A stretch of 64,000 nucleotides of DNA from an uncultured Clostridia bacterium (GTDB lineage: Bacteria; Bacillota; Clostridia; Oscillospirales; Ruminococcaceae): assembly GCA_947630555.1 (NCBI GenBank), contig CANRIA010000003.1:39668-103667 (forward strand), read 5' to 3'. Made by a program: the position numbers and the translations under genes. Within the stretch, counting starts at the first letter, position 1. Every line of letters starts with the position of its first letter. The notes under the pieces were generated by a model, which saw nothing but the letters and a program-made list of their open reading frames with translations, searched no databases and was not told the origin of the DNA. Positions 1 to 7,981 of this stretch are shown here, in pieces.

Positions 1-1
1 T

Positions 2-679
2 AATGCAGTGAAAAACTGCGGCAGAGATATAGTGCTGAGCCTCTCGCCGGGGCCTGCGCTTATAGAGCGTGCCGAGCTTTACAAGCAGGTGTGCAATATG
101 TGGCGAATTACCGATGATTTTTGGGATCAGTGGGAACTGCTTTACAATATGTTTGAACGGTGCGAAAAGTGGGCAACACACTGCGGCGCAGGTCACTGGG
201 GTGATGCGGATATGCTGCCTGTAGGCGCGATTTTGCAGGATTATGATGAAAAGGGCCGCACAAAATTCACCGAGGACGAGCAGAAAACCATGATGACCTT
301 GTGGTGTATATTCCGTTCGCCGCTGATGATAGGCAGTGAACTTACCAAGCTTGATACCTTTACAAGCAAGCTTTTGACAAACAATGGTATACTGGATATG
401 CACAAAAATGCGCGGCATTCTCATCAGGTGTGGCGAAAAGAGATAGGCGGCACCGAGCACATTCTCTGGGCGGCTTCGTGCAGCGAGGGCGGCGAATACA
501 TAGCCATATTCAACGCAGGCGACAAAGACAGCGATATTATACTTGATCTTGAAGATATAGAAATATATAAAAATGTAAATGCGCAGGAGCTCTGGAGCGG
601 TGAGAAGCTGACAGGTGCAGTCCAAATAAATACGCAGATAAAAGCGCACGGTGCAAAAGCGTATCTTATCACATATTAG
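2..679 (+). CDS. Alpha-galactosidase, GH27 family, C-terminal part (5' end outside window)
   Basis: The open frame enters from the left edge, so the N-terminus is missing; about 225 residues are visible. The segment HWGDADMLPVG carries the aspartate that serves as acid/base in GH27/GH36 alpha-galactosidases (usual form W-x-D-x-DML), followed by the family's TEDEQKTMMTLW and RSPLMIGSEL blocks. The C-terminal ~75 residues form the antiparallel beta domain ending in HGAKAYLIT. The nucleophile aspartate would lie upstream of the window. The enzyme is expected to remove terminal alpha-galactosyl groups from plant galactosides or galactomannans. No signal peptide can be judged. A 15-base gap separates it from the next gene, so the two may share a transcript. 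Confidence 0.88.
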   Translation, partial: NAVKNCGRDIVLSLSPGPALIERAELYKQVCNMWRITDDFWDQWELLYNMFERCEKWATHCGAGHWGDADMLPVGAILQDYDEKGRTKFTEDEQKTMMTLWCIFRSPLMIGSELTKLDTFTSKLLTNNGILDMHKNARHSHQVWRKEIGGTEHILWAASCSEGGEYIAIFNAGDKDSDIILDLEDIEIYKNVNAQELWSGEKLTGAVQINTQIKAHGAKAYLITY

Positions 680-694
680 CGAGAGGAAAATTAA

Positions 695-3052
695 ATGAAA
701 AAAATATACTCCATGCTGACAGATGCCCTTGAAAATAAGAGTGTAGAAGAATGTACAGAAATTATTGAACATCTCAAGCCTCGGATTCTTGAAGACTATA
801 ACTCAGTGATATACAGCACTGCAATACTGCTTAAAAAAGTCACATCAGGAATAAGAGATGATGAGCAGAGCGATGAGAAAACGCAGGCTCTTTCGCTCTG
901 TGCTGACTTGCTTATGGCTGTTGCAGTCAAGGGCGAAAATGACGAAGCATGGAACAATTTTGCGGCGCTTGCAACATGGAAACTGGGGTATCCTGCCGAG
1001 GCTATGCAGTATGCTGTGCGCTGGCTGGATCTTTCTGACTATGACGAAGATGCGATCGAACTAGTAAAAATCATACAGTTTGAATTGCTCGGAGGTAAAA
1101 TGCCGCTGATGTACAATGAGGACGAGCATGGTGCGATCGAGAATTATATAATTAAAAACTTTGGCGATATTTATACGGTGTTTCATGAAATGTATTCGCC
1201 CGATGTGCACGTTGATATTTGTGTTTTGCCGCCGCAGCGTGGGCAAGACTTTTGTACTTTGATAACTTCGGGCATGGGCGCTTATGAAATGAATGTTCCC
1301 GAAGACCTTGAAGAATATGAGCTTGAAAGGGCAGAGCTTATTATGTGCCTGCCGCCTGAAATGGTCGACCTTTCAGACAGCGACAGCTGGTTTGTAGATA
1401 TAATGAGAATTGTTGCCCACTTGCCGTCGGAGCGCAAAAGCTGGATCGCGCACGGGCACACGGTAGGGGGTGGGAAAGGCAACCCTCTTGACAGCAGCGT
1501 GCCTTTTACTACTGTAATACTGAAAAGCGCGAATGAATTTGGCGGCAAAAGACTGCAAAAATGCTATCTGCCGAGCGGCGAGGTAGTTAATTTTTATTAT
1601 CTTTTGCCCATTTTTGACGAGGAACTTGATTTTAAACTTAGCAACGGTGCAAATGCGCTGTTCGGGCTTTTCAAGGCTTCGGGTGATGACCCAAAAGATT
1701 TTTACGTTGTAAACCCCTCTCGCCGCAACATTTGTACACCAAAAGTTATGCGAGAGCCGTGGGTGAAAGAGTATCTTAGATCGCAGAATATCGAGCGTGT
1801 TGAGATTTTTGACTGCGCCGAGTGGCACGCTGAAAAAATACCCGAAAAGAACCTGCCTGTAGATGTTATGTCGGCATATTCGCATTTAGCGATATATCTG
1901 CGCTGGTGTATTGAGCACGACCTTATGAGCGATGAATTTCTGCAAAAACTCGGTGATGTTGCATCATGTGTAAAGTCGGGTAAAAATGTCGATCTTCGGC
2001 ATGTTCTTAAAGATAACGAATATCTCAGTTACAAGCAGGGCGCGATAATGTATGACTGCTTTAATGAACTTGGTCAGCAGTTTGCAGAGTATTATTACGG
2101 CAGAAACAGCTGTCCGCATTATCCTTCCGATATTGACGAGTATGCCGAAAATTATTTCGGTACGGAAAAATATTACAGCGAAGAATTCAAAGATGAAGCT
2201 TATTTATTTGTACCATTTGATGAGAATTACTACAACGGCATGGCTAAGGTGATCCAAAAACGCTGGGATACTTGGCGCAGAAATCTTTTGTATGATGTTC
2301 CGACCGCGGACACACCTTTGGCATCAGCGCTGAGGAAATATCTTGACTGCGAGTGTCGGTTCTTTCCGCCTATGCCTGATGCAGATAAAGTTATGACTGC
2401 TTACAGATATGCATATAAAGACAGCATAATTCATCACAGCAGCGGCGAACTTTATGTGCCTGTGCTTGCCTTGGCGGACGACCCAAAGCTGTGGGAAGGG
2501 ATTATGTTCAACTGCGACTGCGCGGTGTATGACGAGTATATTTTTGACGAGGCGCAGGTTGAGATATGCCGCAATGAAATTCTCGATATGCCGACAAAAG
2601 ACAGCGAAAATGTGCTTGCGGCAATTGTTGCTATGCGAAGTGAGCTTTTTGAAAGTGACGAAAAATTGTGCGGTGGTGAGGCTGTTGATTTTCCAAACGC
2701 ACTTTATGATCTTGACAAAGGTATGACACGCCCCGTGCTGCTTGCAAAGCTGCCTATTAAAGATGCGTGGGACGTTTTTGCGTATCTTTCGGTTGGCGGC
2801 AAAAACTGCCCCGACCCTGCCGATGTGCGGCTTGCGGCTCGTGAGTGGTATTTCAAATATGGCGCAGCGCCTATGCTTTTTTCGGGCGGCGAGATGTACT
2901 TTACACTGCCAAAGCCTGTGCCCAAGCGCGAGGCGCTGAGTGCCGCAAAAGAGCTTGCAGCAGTGTGCCCGAATCTTTTGAAAGACAGCACTTTGGGCGC
3001 TCTTGCTGATACTATTTCAAAATCAACCGTATGGCGGCTGACATGGAAATAA
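695..3052 (+). CDS. SUFU-domain and DUF4253-like protein, 785 aa
   Basis: Residues about 162-330 match the Suppressor-of-fused (SUFU) fold: the TLITSGMGAYEM block, a LIMCLPPEM block, the IAHGHTV motif and a YYLLPIFDEEL block appear in the usual family order. Residues about 665-760 (KDAWDVFAYLSVGG, then REWYFKYGA and a final CPNLLKD) resemble DUF4253. The N-terminal 150 residues look helical and acidic. There is no signal peptide or membrane segment, so the protein is cytosolic. Bacterial SUFU proteins are often linked with polymorphic-toxin immunity, but no toxin gene lies nearby and the role here is unknown. Start chosen at ATG 695 behind GAGAGGAAAATTAA. A bidirectional hairpin terminator follows directly. 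Confidence 0.7.
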   Translation: MKKIYSMLTDALENKSVEECTEIIEHLKPRILEDYNSVIYSTAILLKKVTSGIRDDEQSDEKTQALSLCADLLMAVAVKGENDEAWNNFAALATWKLGYPAEAMQYAVRWLDLSDYDEDAIELVKIIQFELLGGKMPLMYNEDEHGAIENYIIKNFGDIYTVFHEMYSPDVHVDICVLPPQRGQDFCTLITSGMGAYEMNVPEDLEEYELERAELIMCLPPEMVDLSDSDSWFVDIMRIVAHLPSERKSWIAHGHTVGGGKGNPLDSSVPFTTVILKSANEFGGKRLQKCYLPSGEVVNFYYLLPIFDEELDFKLSNGANALFGLFKASGDDPKDFYVVNPSRRNICTPKVMREPWVKEYLRSQNIERVEIFDCAEWHAEKIPEKNLPVDVMSAYSHLAIYLRWCIEHDLMSDEFLQKLGDVASCVKSGKNVDLRHVLKDNEYLSYKQGAIMYDCFNELGQQFAEYYYGRNSCPHYPSDIDEYAENYFGTEKYYSEEFKDEAYLFVPFDENYYNGMAKVIQKRWDTWRRNLLYDVPTADTPLASALRKYLDCECRFFPPMPDADKVMTAYRYAYKDSIIHHSSGELYVPVLALADDPKLWEGIMFNCDCAVYDEYIFDEAQVEICRNEILDMPTKDSENVLAAIVAMRSELFESDEKLCGGEAVDFPNALYDLDKGMTRPVLLAKLPIKDAWDVFAYLSVGGKNCPDPADVRLAAREWYFKYGAAPMLFSGGEMYFTLPKPVPKREALSAAKELAAVCPNLLKDSTLGALADTISKSTVWRLTWK

Positions 3053-3054
3053 TA

Positions 3055-3092
3055 AAAAAGAGAGGACGTTTAAACGCCCTCTTTTGTTATTT
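3055..3092. terminator. Bidirectional rho-independent terminator
   Basis: A near-perfect inverted repeat (AGAGG-A-CGTTT / AAACG-C-CCTCT, 3061-3082) is flanked by A-rich sequence on the left and CTTTTGTTATTTT on the right. It lies between the convergent SUFU gene and gatD and gives a U-tract in both directions. Confidence 0.8.
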
Positions 3093-3812
3093 TAAAAGCC
3101 TTTGCAGCATAACGCCGCGGCAGTCTTTTTCCAGTTTGTCGCTAAGCGGTGAAAGCCCGCTGCCATGCAGGCAGTAACTTATCATATAGTCGGCAATTTC
3201 AGGGTTTTTTGAAAGCATAGGCCCGTGCATATAAGTCGCGATAACGTTCTTTTCAAAATAGCCCTCGTTTTCGCCCTTTGAAACATTGCCGTTGCCGTAA
3301 AGCACCTTGCCAAGCGGCGTTTTTATGCCGTGAGTCTGTCCGCCGTGGTTTTCAAAACCGACTATCTTTATTTCTTCCCCCGTGATGCTAGTGCTTACAA
3401 CAATGTTGCCTATGCAGCGTTTTCTGCGGCTGTCGGGCGCGACTGTGTAGTAATCAAAAAGCCCAAGCCCCGGAATATCGTTTCCGTCGGCATCGCGGTA
3501 ATACTTGCCCATAAGCTGATAGCCGCCGCAGATAAGAAACAGAAAAGTGCCGTTTTTGTATGCTTTTTCAATGCCATCTTTGCATGAGAGCAGGTCGTTT
3601 GCAATGTGCTGCTGCTCTAAGTCCGCGCCGCCGCCGATGTATATCATATCATACCGCGAAAAATCGGGCGTGGGCATATCTATCGAATATTTGTCAATTT
3701 TGCACCCAATGCCTCGCATACGGCAGCGGTAGGAGAGTATCTCCATGTTGCCGCTGTCACCGTAAAGGTCAAGCATATCGGCGTACATATGAAGTATTTT
3801 TATCTCGCTCAT
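3087..3812 (-). CDS. gatD: Lipid II isoglutaminyl synthase, glutamine amidotransferase subunit GatD
   Basis: A 241-residue CobB/CobQ-like class I glutaminase. The nucleophile cysteine sits in LICGGYQLMG (about residue 94) and the catalytic histidine in ATYMHGPMLSKNPEIAD, both typical of GatD. With MurT it amidates the D-glutamate of lipid II stem peptide to D-isoglutamine in the cytoplasm. It is the last gene of the murT operon, overlapping the HAD gene by four bases (ATGA). In most Firmicutes gatD directly follows murT; here two genes lie between them. Length agrees with the family. Confidence 0.92.
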   Translation of the reverse strand: MSEIKILHMYADMLDLYGDSGNMEILSYRCRMRGIGCKIDKYSIDMPTPDFSRYDMIYIGGGADLEQQHIANDLLSCKDGIEKAYKNGTFLFLICGGYQLMGKYYRDADGNDIPGLGLFDYYTVAPDSRRKRCIGNIVVSTSITGEEIKIVGFENHGGQTHGIKTPLGKVLYGNGNVSKGENEGYFEKNVIATYMHGPMLSKNPEIADYMISYCLHGSGLSPLSDKLEKDCRGVMLQRLLK

Positions 3813-4495
3813 TTTAACAGCTCCTTTATGTCGGTAAGATCATTAAGTGTCACGTCCTGCCCGAAGTTCGCGCCGCTTTTTCTGCGGTCTATAAGCACAG
3901 ATTTGCAGCCGAATCTCTTTGCGGTGATGATGTCTTTCTCCTCGTCGCCTATGAATACCATATTGCTTTTTTGCGCGGCGTATTTTTCTGCAATATCTTC
4001 AAGACCTTTCGGGTTTGGCTTTCTGTATCCGCACGACTGCGACGATACATACATATCAAAATATGGCAGAAGCTCTTTGAAATAGCTCTTGTGGAGCTCG
4101 TCGGGCATACCCGTTGCAACATCGGTAAGCGTGGCAATAATACAGCCGTGTTCTTTCAAAGCTTTTAAAGCCGCTATGCTTTCGGGGTATGTGTAAGCGG
4201 TAAGGTGCATAGACTCAAAAAACGCGCTTATAACATCATCAAGCTTAAAATCGCACTGCCAGTGAGCAGTGACCTCGCCAAAAATCTTCACGGGCGAGTA
4301 GTCGATCTCACGGTAGTTCACCTTCGGGTTGTATGAGCGCATTATCTCCAGCGAGCGCTTGATCTCGCCGTCCGTCAGCTGCGGAAATTTCTTGCTTATG
4401 TGCTCAAACGCCTTTGGGTAGAAGTCCAGCCACACGTTTGGCATACCAACATACTCCATCAGCGTGCCGCCTATATCAAAAACTGTTATCTTCAT
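3809..4495 (-). CDS. HAD-superfamily hydrolase with altered motif I
   Basis: A 228-residue haloacid dehalogenase fold protein with a helical cap (about residues 15-95). Motif I reads FDIGGTLME: the nucleophile Asp is present but the usual second Asp of DxDGT is Gly. Motif II threonine is in IIATLTDVATG, motif III lysine in SQSCGYRKPNPKG, and motif IV in MVFIGDEEKDIITAKRFG. Likely a cytosolic phosphatase or related enzyme acting on a small phosphorylated molecule; substrate unknown. It overlaps gatD by four bases and follows the membrane phosphoesterase by three, so the genes are probably translationally coupled. The FDIGGT variant is found in other HAD proteins, so activity is not excluded. 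Confidence 0.8.
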   Translation of the reverse strand: MKITVFDIGGTLMEYVGMPNVWLDFYPKAFEHISKKFPQLTDGEIKRSLEIMRSYNPKVNYREIDYSPVKIFGEVTAHWQCDFKLDDVISAFFESMHLTAYTYPESIAALKALKEHGCIIATLTDVATGMPDELHKSYFKELLPYFDMYVSSQSCGYRKPNPKGLEDIAEKYAAQKSNMVFIGDEEKDIITAKRFGCKSVLIDRRKSGANFGQDVTLNDLTDIKELLK

Positions 4496-4498
4496 GGT

Positions 4499-6541
4499 TC
4501 ACCTCGAAATATCGCTGTAATGAATCTGTTCTATGTCATATTCTGAATTTTCGTGCAGGGTGATGACCTCCGCTCCTCGCTGTGCAGTGTCTTTATCTAT
4601 GCCGGGCATTGCAAGATAGTCAATGCTCAGCCCATATGTAAGCCGTATGCCCTGATACTCTACCGAAAGATTGTTATAATGGTCATGACCGCAGAACATC
4701 GCCTTGGTGCTGCCAAGCTCTTTCGCGGTCTCAAACAGCTTGCTGGGGTAGTCGGAGCAGCATACTTTATCTATCATCTTTTCACCGTTTTCTCCGAAAT
4801 AGTATGTCACTTCATCACTGCCGCTTTCATACAGTTCATACGCCGTTTTGTATTCCTGCAACGGTATGTGAAAAAACAGCATTGAAGAAACGGTTCTTCC
4901 TTCCTGCTCATTCAGCCTTTTTACATTTCTTGCATACCAGTCGACCTGATCGTCATGAATATAGTCATAATCGTTGATACCGTCACCGGTATAAGAATTT
5001 GAATCTATAAGAAAAAGCGCCTGACTGAGACTTTTGTCTGCGTTTCGTATCTCTATTATCTGATTGTTTCTGCCAAAGCACCCCGGCTGAGTATATGGGT
5101 ACAGCAAATTACCCGATGTTTTGAAAGACTGTTCTTTGAACAACTCGTCAATTTCAGCCGCCGTGCCTGTAGCCATATTTTCGGTATCGTGATTGCCGTA
5201 TGTAAATGCCCATGGTATGCCGATATTTCGCATAAATTCGCAAAACTGCCGCACGGGCGTGTAATTGTTAAGCGACAGTGACATTATACCCATAGGGAAC
5301 GTAAGGTCGCCGGTTATAATGATAAGGTCGGGCTTTGAGTATTCAATAAGGTCATATACGGTTTTAAGCGCCTTTATGTCCTTATCGGCAGAAAAACTGC
5401 TTCCGCCAAGATGTATATCGGTAAGGTGAAGTATCTTAAAATCTCCGCCGCCTGAAGTTATAGTGTAAACCCCGGTGTCCTCGTTATATTCAATATTGCT
5501 GTCTTTGTGTTCAACGGCAGCAACGCCCGATATATACGGCTGGATCATATACGAATCTGCCTGCAAGGCGTTATAAGACGCAACTGCTACAGCCGCCGCG
5601 GTAAATACTGCTATACGCCGTTTGTTTATAATAATGTTGCGAAAAACTATCTTCTTTCTAAGTGTAAGATCATACACCAGCAGAGCTGTAAAATATACGA
5701 TAGCCGCAGAGCCTAATATCAGAATTTTTCCTATAAAAATAAGGGAAAGCAAAACGACCAAAAACCAGTATCCTGACGAAATGTATACAAAGATAGTTAG
5801 AGACTTTTTATAGCCTGTCGGTACTGTGTTCCCAAGCGCTCCTTTGATCAGGCGCCTGCATAAACAGTTCTTTGTAACTATGAACATACAGATGTCTAAT
5901 ACAATAATACTGCCAAACAGACTTGAAAGAGCCTCCATGAATTTCATGTTCATGCCCAGCAGCATATATGCGAGCAGTGAAAACATTACAAACGCAAGCC
6001 CGACGGAATTTATCAGCCGCTTTGAATATTTGTCATATTGCTCTGTAAGATATTTGCGGACATCTTTTGCATAGGATATATCATCAAACAAAAACTGTTT
6101 GCCAAGTCTTTTATACCTGATGAAAAACACCGCGGAAAGAGCCGCGCATATTCCACATAGCAGCAAATAGAACAAACTGCGCATTACTATAGCACCGATA
6201 GGGTAAGCTATGGCAGCCGTAAAAAATACCGAACAAAGATAGACCGCATGGCGCGATCTTCTGAAATATTTTTTTGTATCGGACAGCTGTATGCAGCCGC
6301 CCTCATCTGACCAGCTTTCAACGTCTTTTTCGTTATACCCTGCAAGAGCGGCGGCGTTTTGCAAATTGCCGTATTCGCACATTATGCTTCCCAGAGCCTC
6401 TATCTGCGTGCAGTCTTGCAGGCGCTTTTCATATTCGCTGCACAGAGCCTGTGATATTTTTGCCTTTGCCGTTTCTGCCGCGGCAGAGCAGGGGAGTGGT
6501 TCAAACAGTTTGTCGGTAAGGGTTTGTATTTCGGTGTACAT
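4499..6541 (-). CDS. Membrane-anchored metallophosphoesterase, 680 aa
   Basis: Residues about 100-330 contain several hydrophobic helices (for example AVYLCSVFFTAAIAYPIGAI and LINSVGLAFVMFSLLAYML), followed by a calcineurin-like phosphoesterase domain from about residue 365. All metal-binding motifs are visible: LTDIHLGG (DxH), ITGDLTFP (GDxx), TYGNHDTE (GNHD), FFHIPL and FCGHDHYNN (GHDH). The catalytic domain follows the last helix, so it may face outward; topology is inferred. It starts one base after the murT stop codon, which argues for coupled expression and a role in cell-envelope metabolism. Substrate (nucleotide, lipid pyrophosphate or other) cannot be read from the sequence. Confidence 0.82.
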   Translation of the reverse strand: MYTEIQTLTDKLFEPLPCSAAAETAKAKISQALCSEYEKRLQDCTQIEALGSIMCEYGNLQNAAALAGYNEKDVESWSDEGGCIQLSDTKKYFRRSRHAVYLCSVFFTAAIAYPIGAIVMRSLFYLLLCGICAALSAVFFIRYKRLGKQFLFDDISYAKDVRKYLTEQYDKYSKRLINSVGLAFVMFSLLAYMLLGMNMKFMEALSSLFGSIIVLDICMFIVTKNCLCRRLIKGALGNTVPTGYKKSLTIFVYISSGYWFLVVLLSLIFIGKILILGSAAIVYFTALLVYDLTLRKKIVFRNIIINKRRIAVFTAAAVAVASYNALQADSYMIQPYISGVAAVEHKDSNIEYNEDTGVYTITSGGGDFKILHLTDIHLGGSSFSADKDIKALKTVYDLIEYSKPDLIIITGDLTFPMGIMSLSLNNYTPVRQFCEFMRNIGIPWAFTYGNHDTENMATGTAAEIDELFKEQSFKTSGNLLYPYTQPGCFGRNNQIIEIRNADKSLSQALFLIDSNSYTGDGINDYDYIHDDQVDWYARNVKRLNEQEGRTVSSMLFFHIPLQEYKTAYELYESGSDEVTYYFGENGEKMIDKVCCSDYPSKLFETAKELGSTKAMFCGHDHYNNLSVEYQGIRLTYGLSIDYLAMPGIDKDTAQRGAEVITLHENSEYDIEQIHYSDISR

Positions 6542-6542
6542 T

Positions 6543-7877
6543 CTATTTTCCCCCGTGCTTGCTTATATACCTTTTCAAAGCGGCTCTGGTGGGCTGAACG
6601 GCAGTATAATTTGCTATAACAAACTTTCTGCCTGCGTTTCTGGCAAGTTCTTCAACCGCGCCGTCAAGGTCGGGGATAACGGTAATTAGGCTCTCATCAT
6701 AGCCCGAGCATTTTATTCTTACCGCAATGTCATAAGCCCTTGTTCCCGAAGTCACAACACGCGTAACGTTTTTGAAAACGCTGAAATTTATATCCCATAT
6801 CCACGAAACGTCAAGACCGTCAGCAACGTTGTCATTAAGCACAAAAAGCAGTTCTTTTTCGCCTTTCATTTCGTTCATAACACGCAGTGTCATGTTCGCG
6901 CCGACGGGGTTTTTCGCAAGGTTCAACGTGGTCTCGCGGTCGCCGAGCATAAACGTCTCCATACGACCGTTCTGCACGGTATATTCGTTTATAACGCCGT
7001 TTGTAATGCTTTGTTCAATGCCGTAAAGCTTAGCCACCGCCGCAACAGCCGTCATGTTGTATACGTTGTAAATGCTGCCCTGCTTAGGCGAATAGGTAAC
7101 TCCGTCTGCTGTAAACACAGGCTTTTCAAGGTTGATATTGCTTGCCGTGATGTACGGCTGATAGTCGCCGAAGCCGCAGCCCTCGCAGATAAATTTGCCG
7201 ATGTGCGAGTACTGATAGTATTCGTATTTGAGAGCCTTACCGCAGAACGGGCAAAACCGCCCTTCCGAAGCTTCAAAAATGCTGTCAGTCGCGTATGCAT
7301 ACTTTTCGGCGTGAAAGTATTTTACGTTTTTGTTATTCGGGTTTTGTCTGCCTATGCGCGCGGTGTTCGGGTCGTCGCCGTTGAGGATAAGATTGCCCTC
7401 AAATGTCTTTGCAAAGCCCTCTATCTTGCGTATTAAAGTTTCCATTTCACCGTTGCGGTCAAGCTGGTCGCGGAAGAAATCAAGCACAACAAGCGTTTCG
7501 AGTTTCATCTGTGAATACACAACGGGAACGTGCGATTCGTCCGTTTCTAAAATAAGCATATCAGCCTTTACACGCCCCGACATATCACAGTGGCGCAAAA
7601 GCAGAGAACATATGCCCGTATCGAGATTGTTGCCCTCGCTGTTGGTGATGATATTCTTGCCGCTGCGCTCAAAAAGCTGTGCTATGCAGTTGGTGACCGA
7701 TGTCTTTCCATTTGTGCCGGTTATCGCAATTATAGGGCATTCTACCTTGAACATAGAGCAGCATTTTTGCCGCGATAGATGCCACAGTATTATGCCGGGC
7801 AGGTTGCCTGCGTTGCGTTTGCAAAGCCGAAGAATTTTAACTATAATTTTGCCTATGATTATCAAAAGTCTTTTCAC
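6543..7877 (-). CDS. murT: Lipid II isoglutaminyl synthase, Mur ligase-like subunit MurT
   Basis: A 444-residue protein with a Mur-ligase middle domain and C-terminal DUF1727. The P-loop is ITGTNGKTSVTN (about residue 55). A four-cysteine zinc ribbon insert (CPFCGK then CEGCGFGDY, about residues 208-232) is typical of MurT. It pairs with GatD to amidate lipid II. The N-terminal segment KRLLIIIGKIIVKILR is amphipathic and may touch the membrane. The start is GTG at 7877, placed eight bases after a GGAGG box. First gene of a four-gene operon driven by a consensus promoter at 7926-7954. Confidence 0.93.
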   Translation of the reverse strand: MKRLLIIIGKIIVKILRLCKRNAGNLPGIILWHLSRQKCCSMFKVECPIIAITGTNGKTSVTNCIAQLFERSGKNIITNSEGNNLDTGICSLLLRHCDMSGRVKADMLILETDESHVPVVYSQMKLETLVVLDFFRDQLDRNGEMETLIRKIEGFAKTFEGNLILNGDDPNTARIGRQNPNNKNVKYFHAEKYAYATDSIFEASEGRFCPFCGKALKYEYYQYSHIGKFICEGCGFGDYQPYITASNINLEKPVFTADGVTYSPKQGSIYNVYNMTAVAAVAKLYGIEQSITNGVINEYTVQNGRMETFMLGDRETTLNLAKNPVGANMTLRVMNEMKGEKELLFVLNDNVADGLDVSWIWDINFSVFKNVTRVVTSGTRAYDIAVRIKCSGYDESLITVIPDLDGAVEELARNAGRKFVIANYTAVQPTRAALKRYISKHGGK

Positions 7878-7925
7878 TTATAAAGCCTCCGAATTTCACT
7901 TCCTGCGGTATTACTACCATACATT

Positions 7926-7954
7926 ATTATACTATATCGCGCTTTTCATGTCAA
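7926..7954 (-). promoter_or_regulatory. Sigma-A promoter of the murT operon
   Basis: On the minus strand, TTGACA (7954-7949) is followed by a 17-base spacer and TATAAT (7931-7926). The start codon of murT is about 50 bases downstream. The -35 box lies directly beside the terminator of the preceding GGDEF-EAL gene. Confidence 0.8.
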
Positions 7955-7981
7955 CAAAAAAGTCCGCGCGAAACGGACTTT
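7955..7981 (-). terminator. Terminator of the GGDEF-EAL gene
   Basis: On the minus strand, AAGTCCG - loop - CGGACTT followed by TTTTTTG, starting right at the stop codon of the upstream minus-strand gene. It insulates that gene from the murT operon. Confidence 0.8.
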
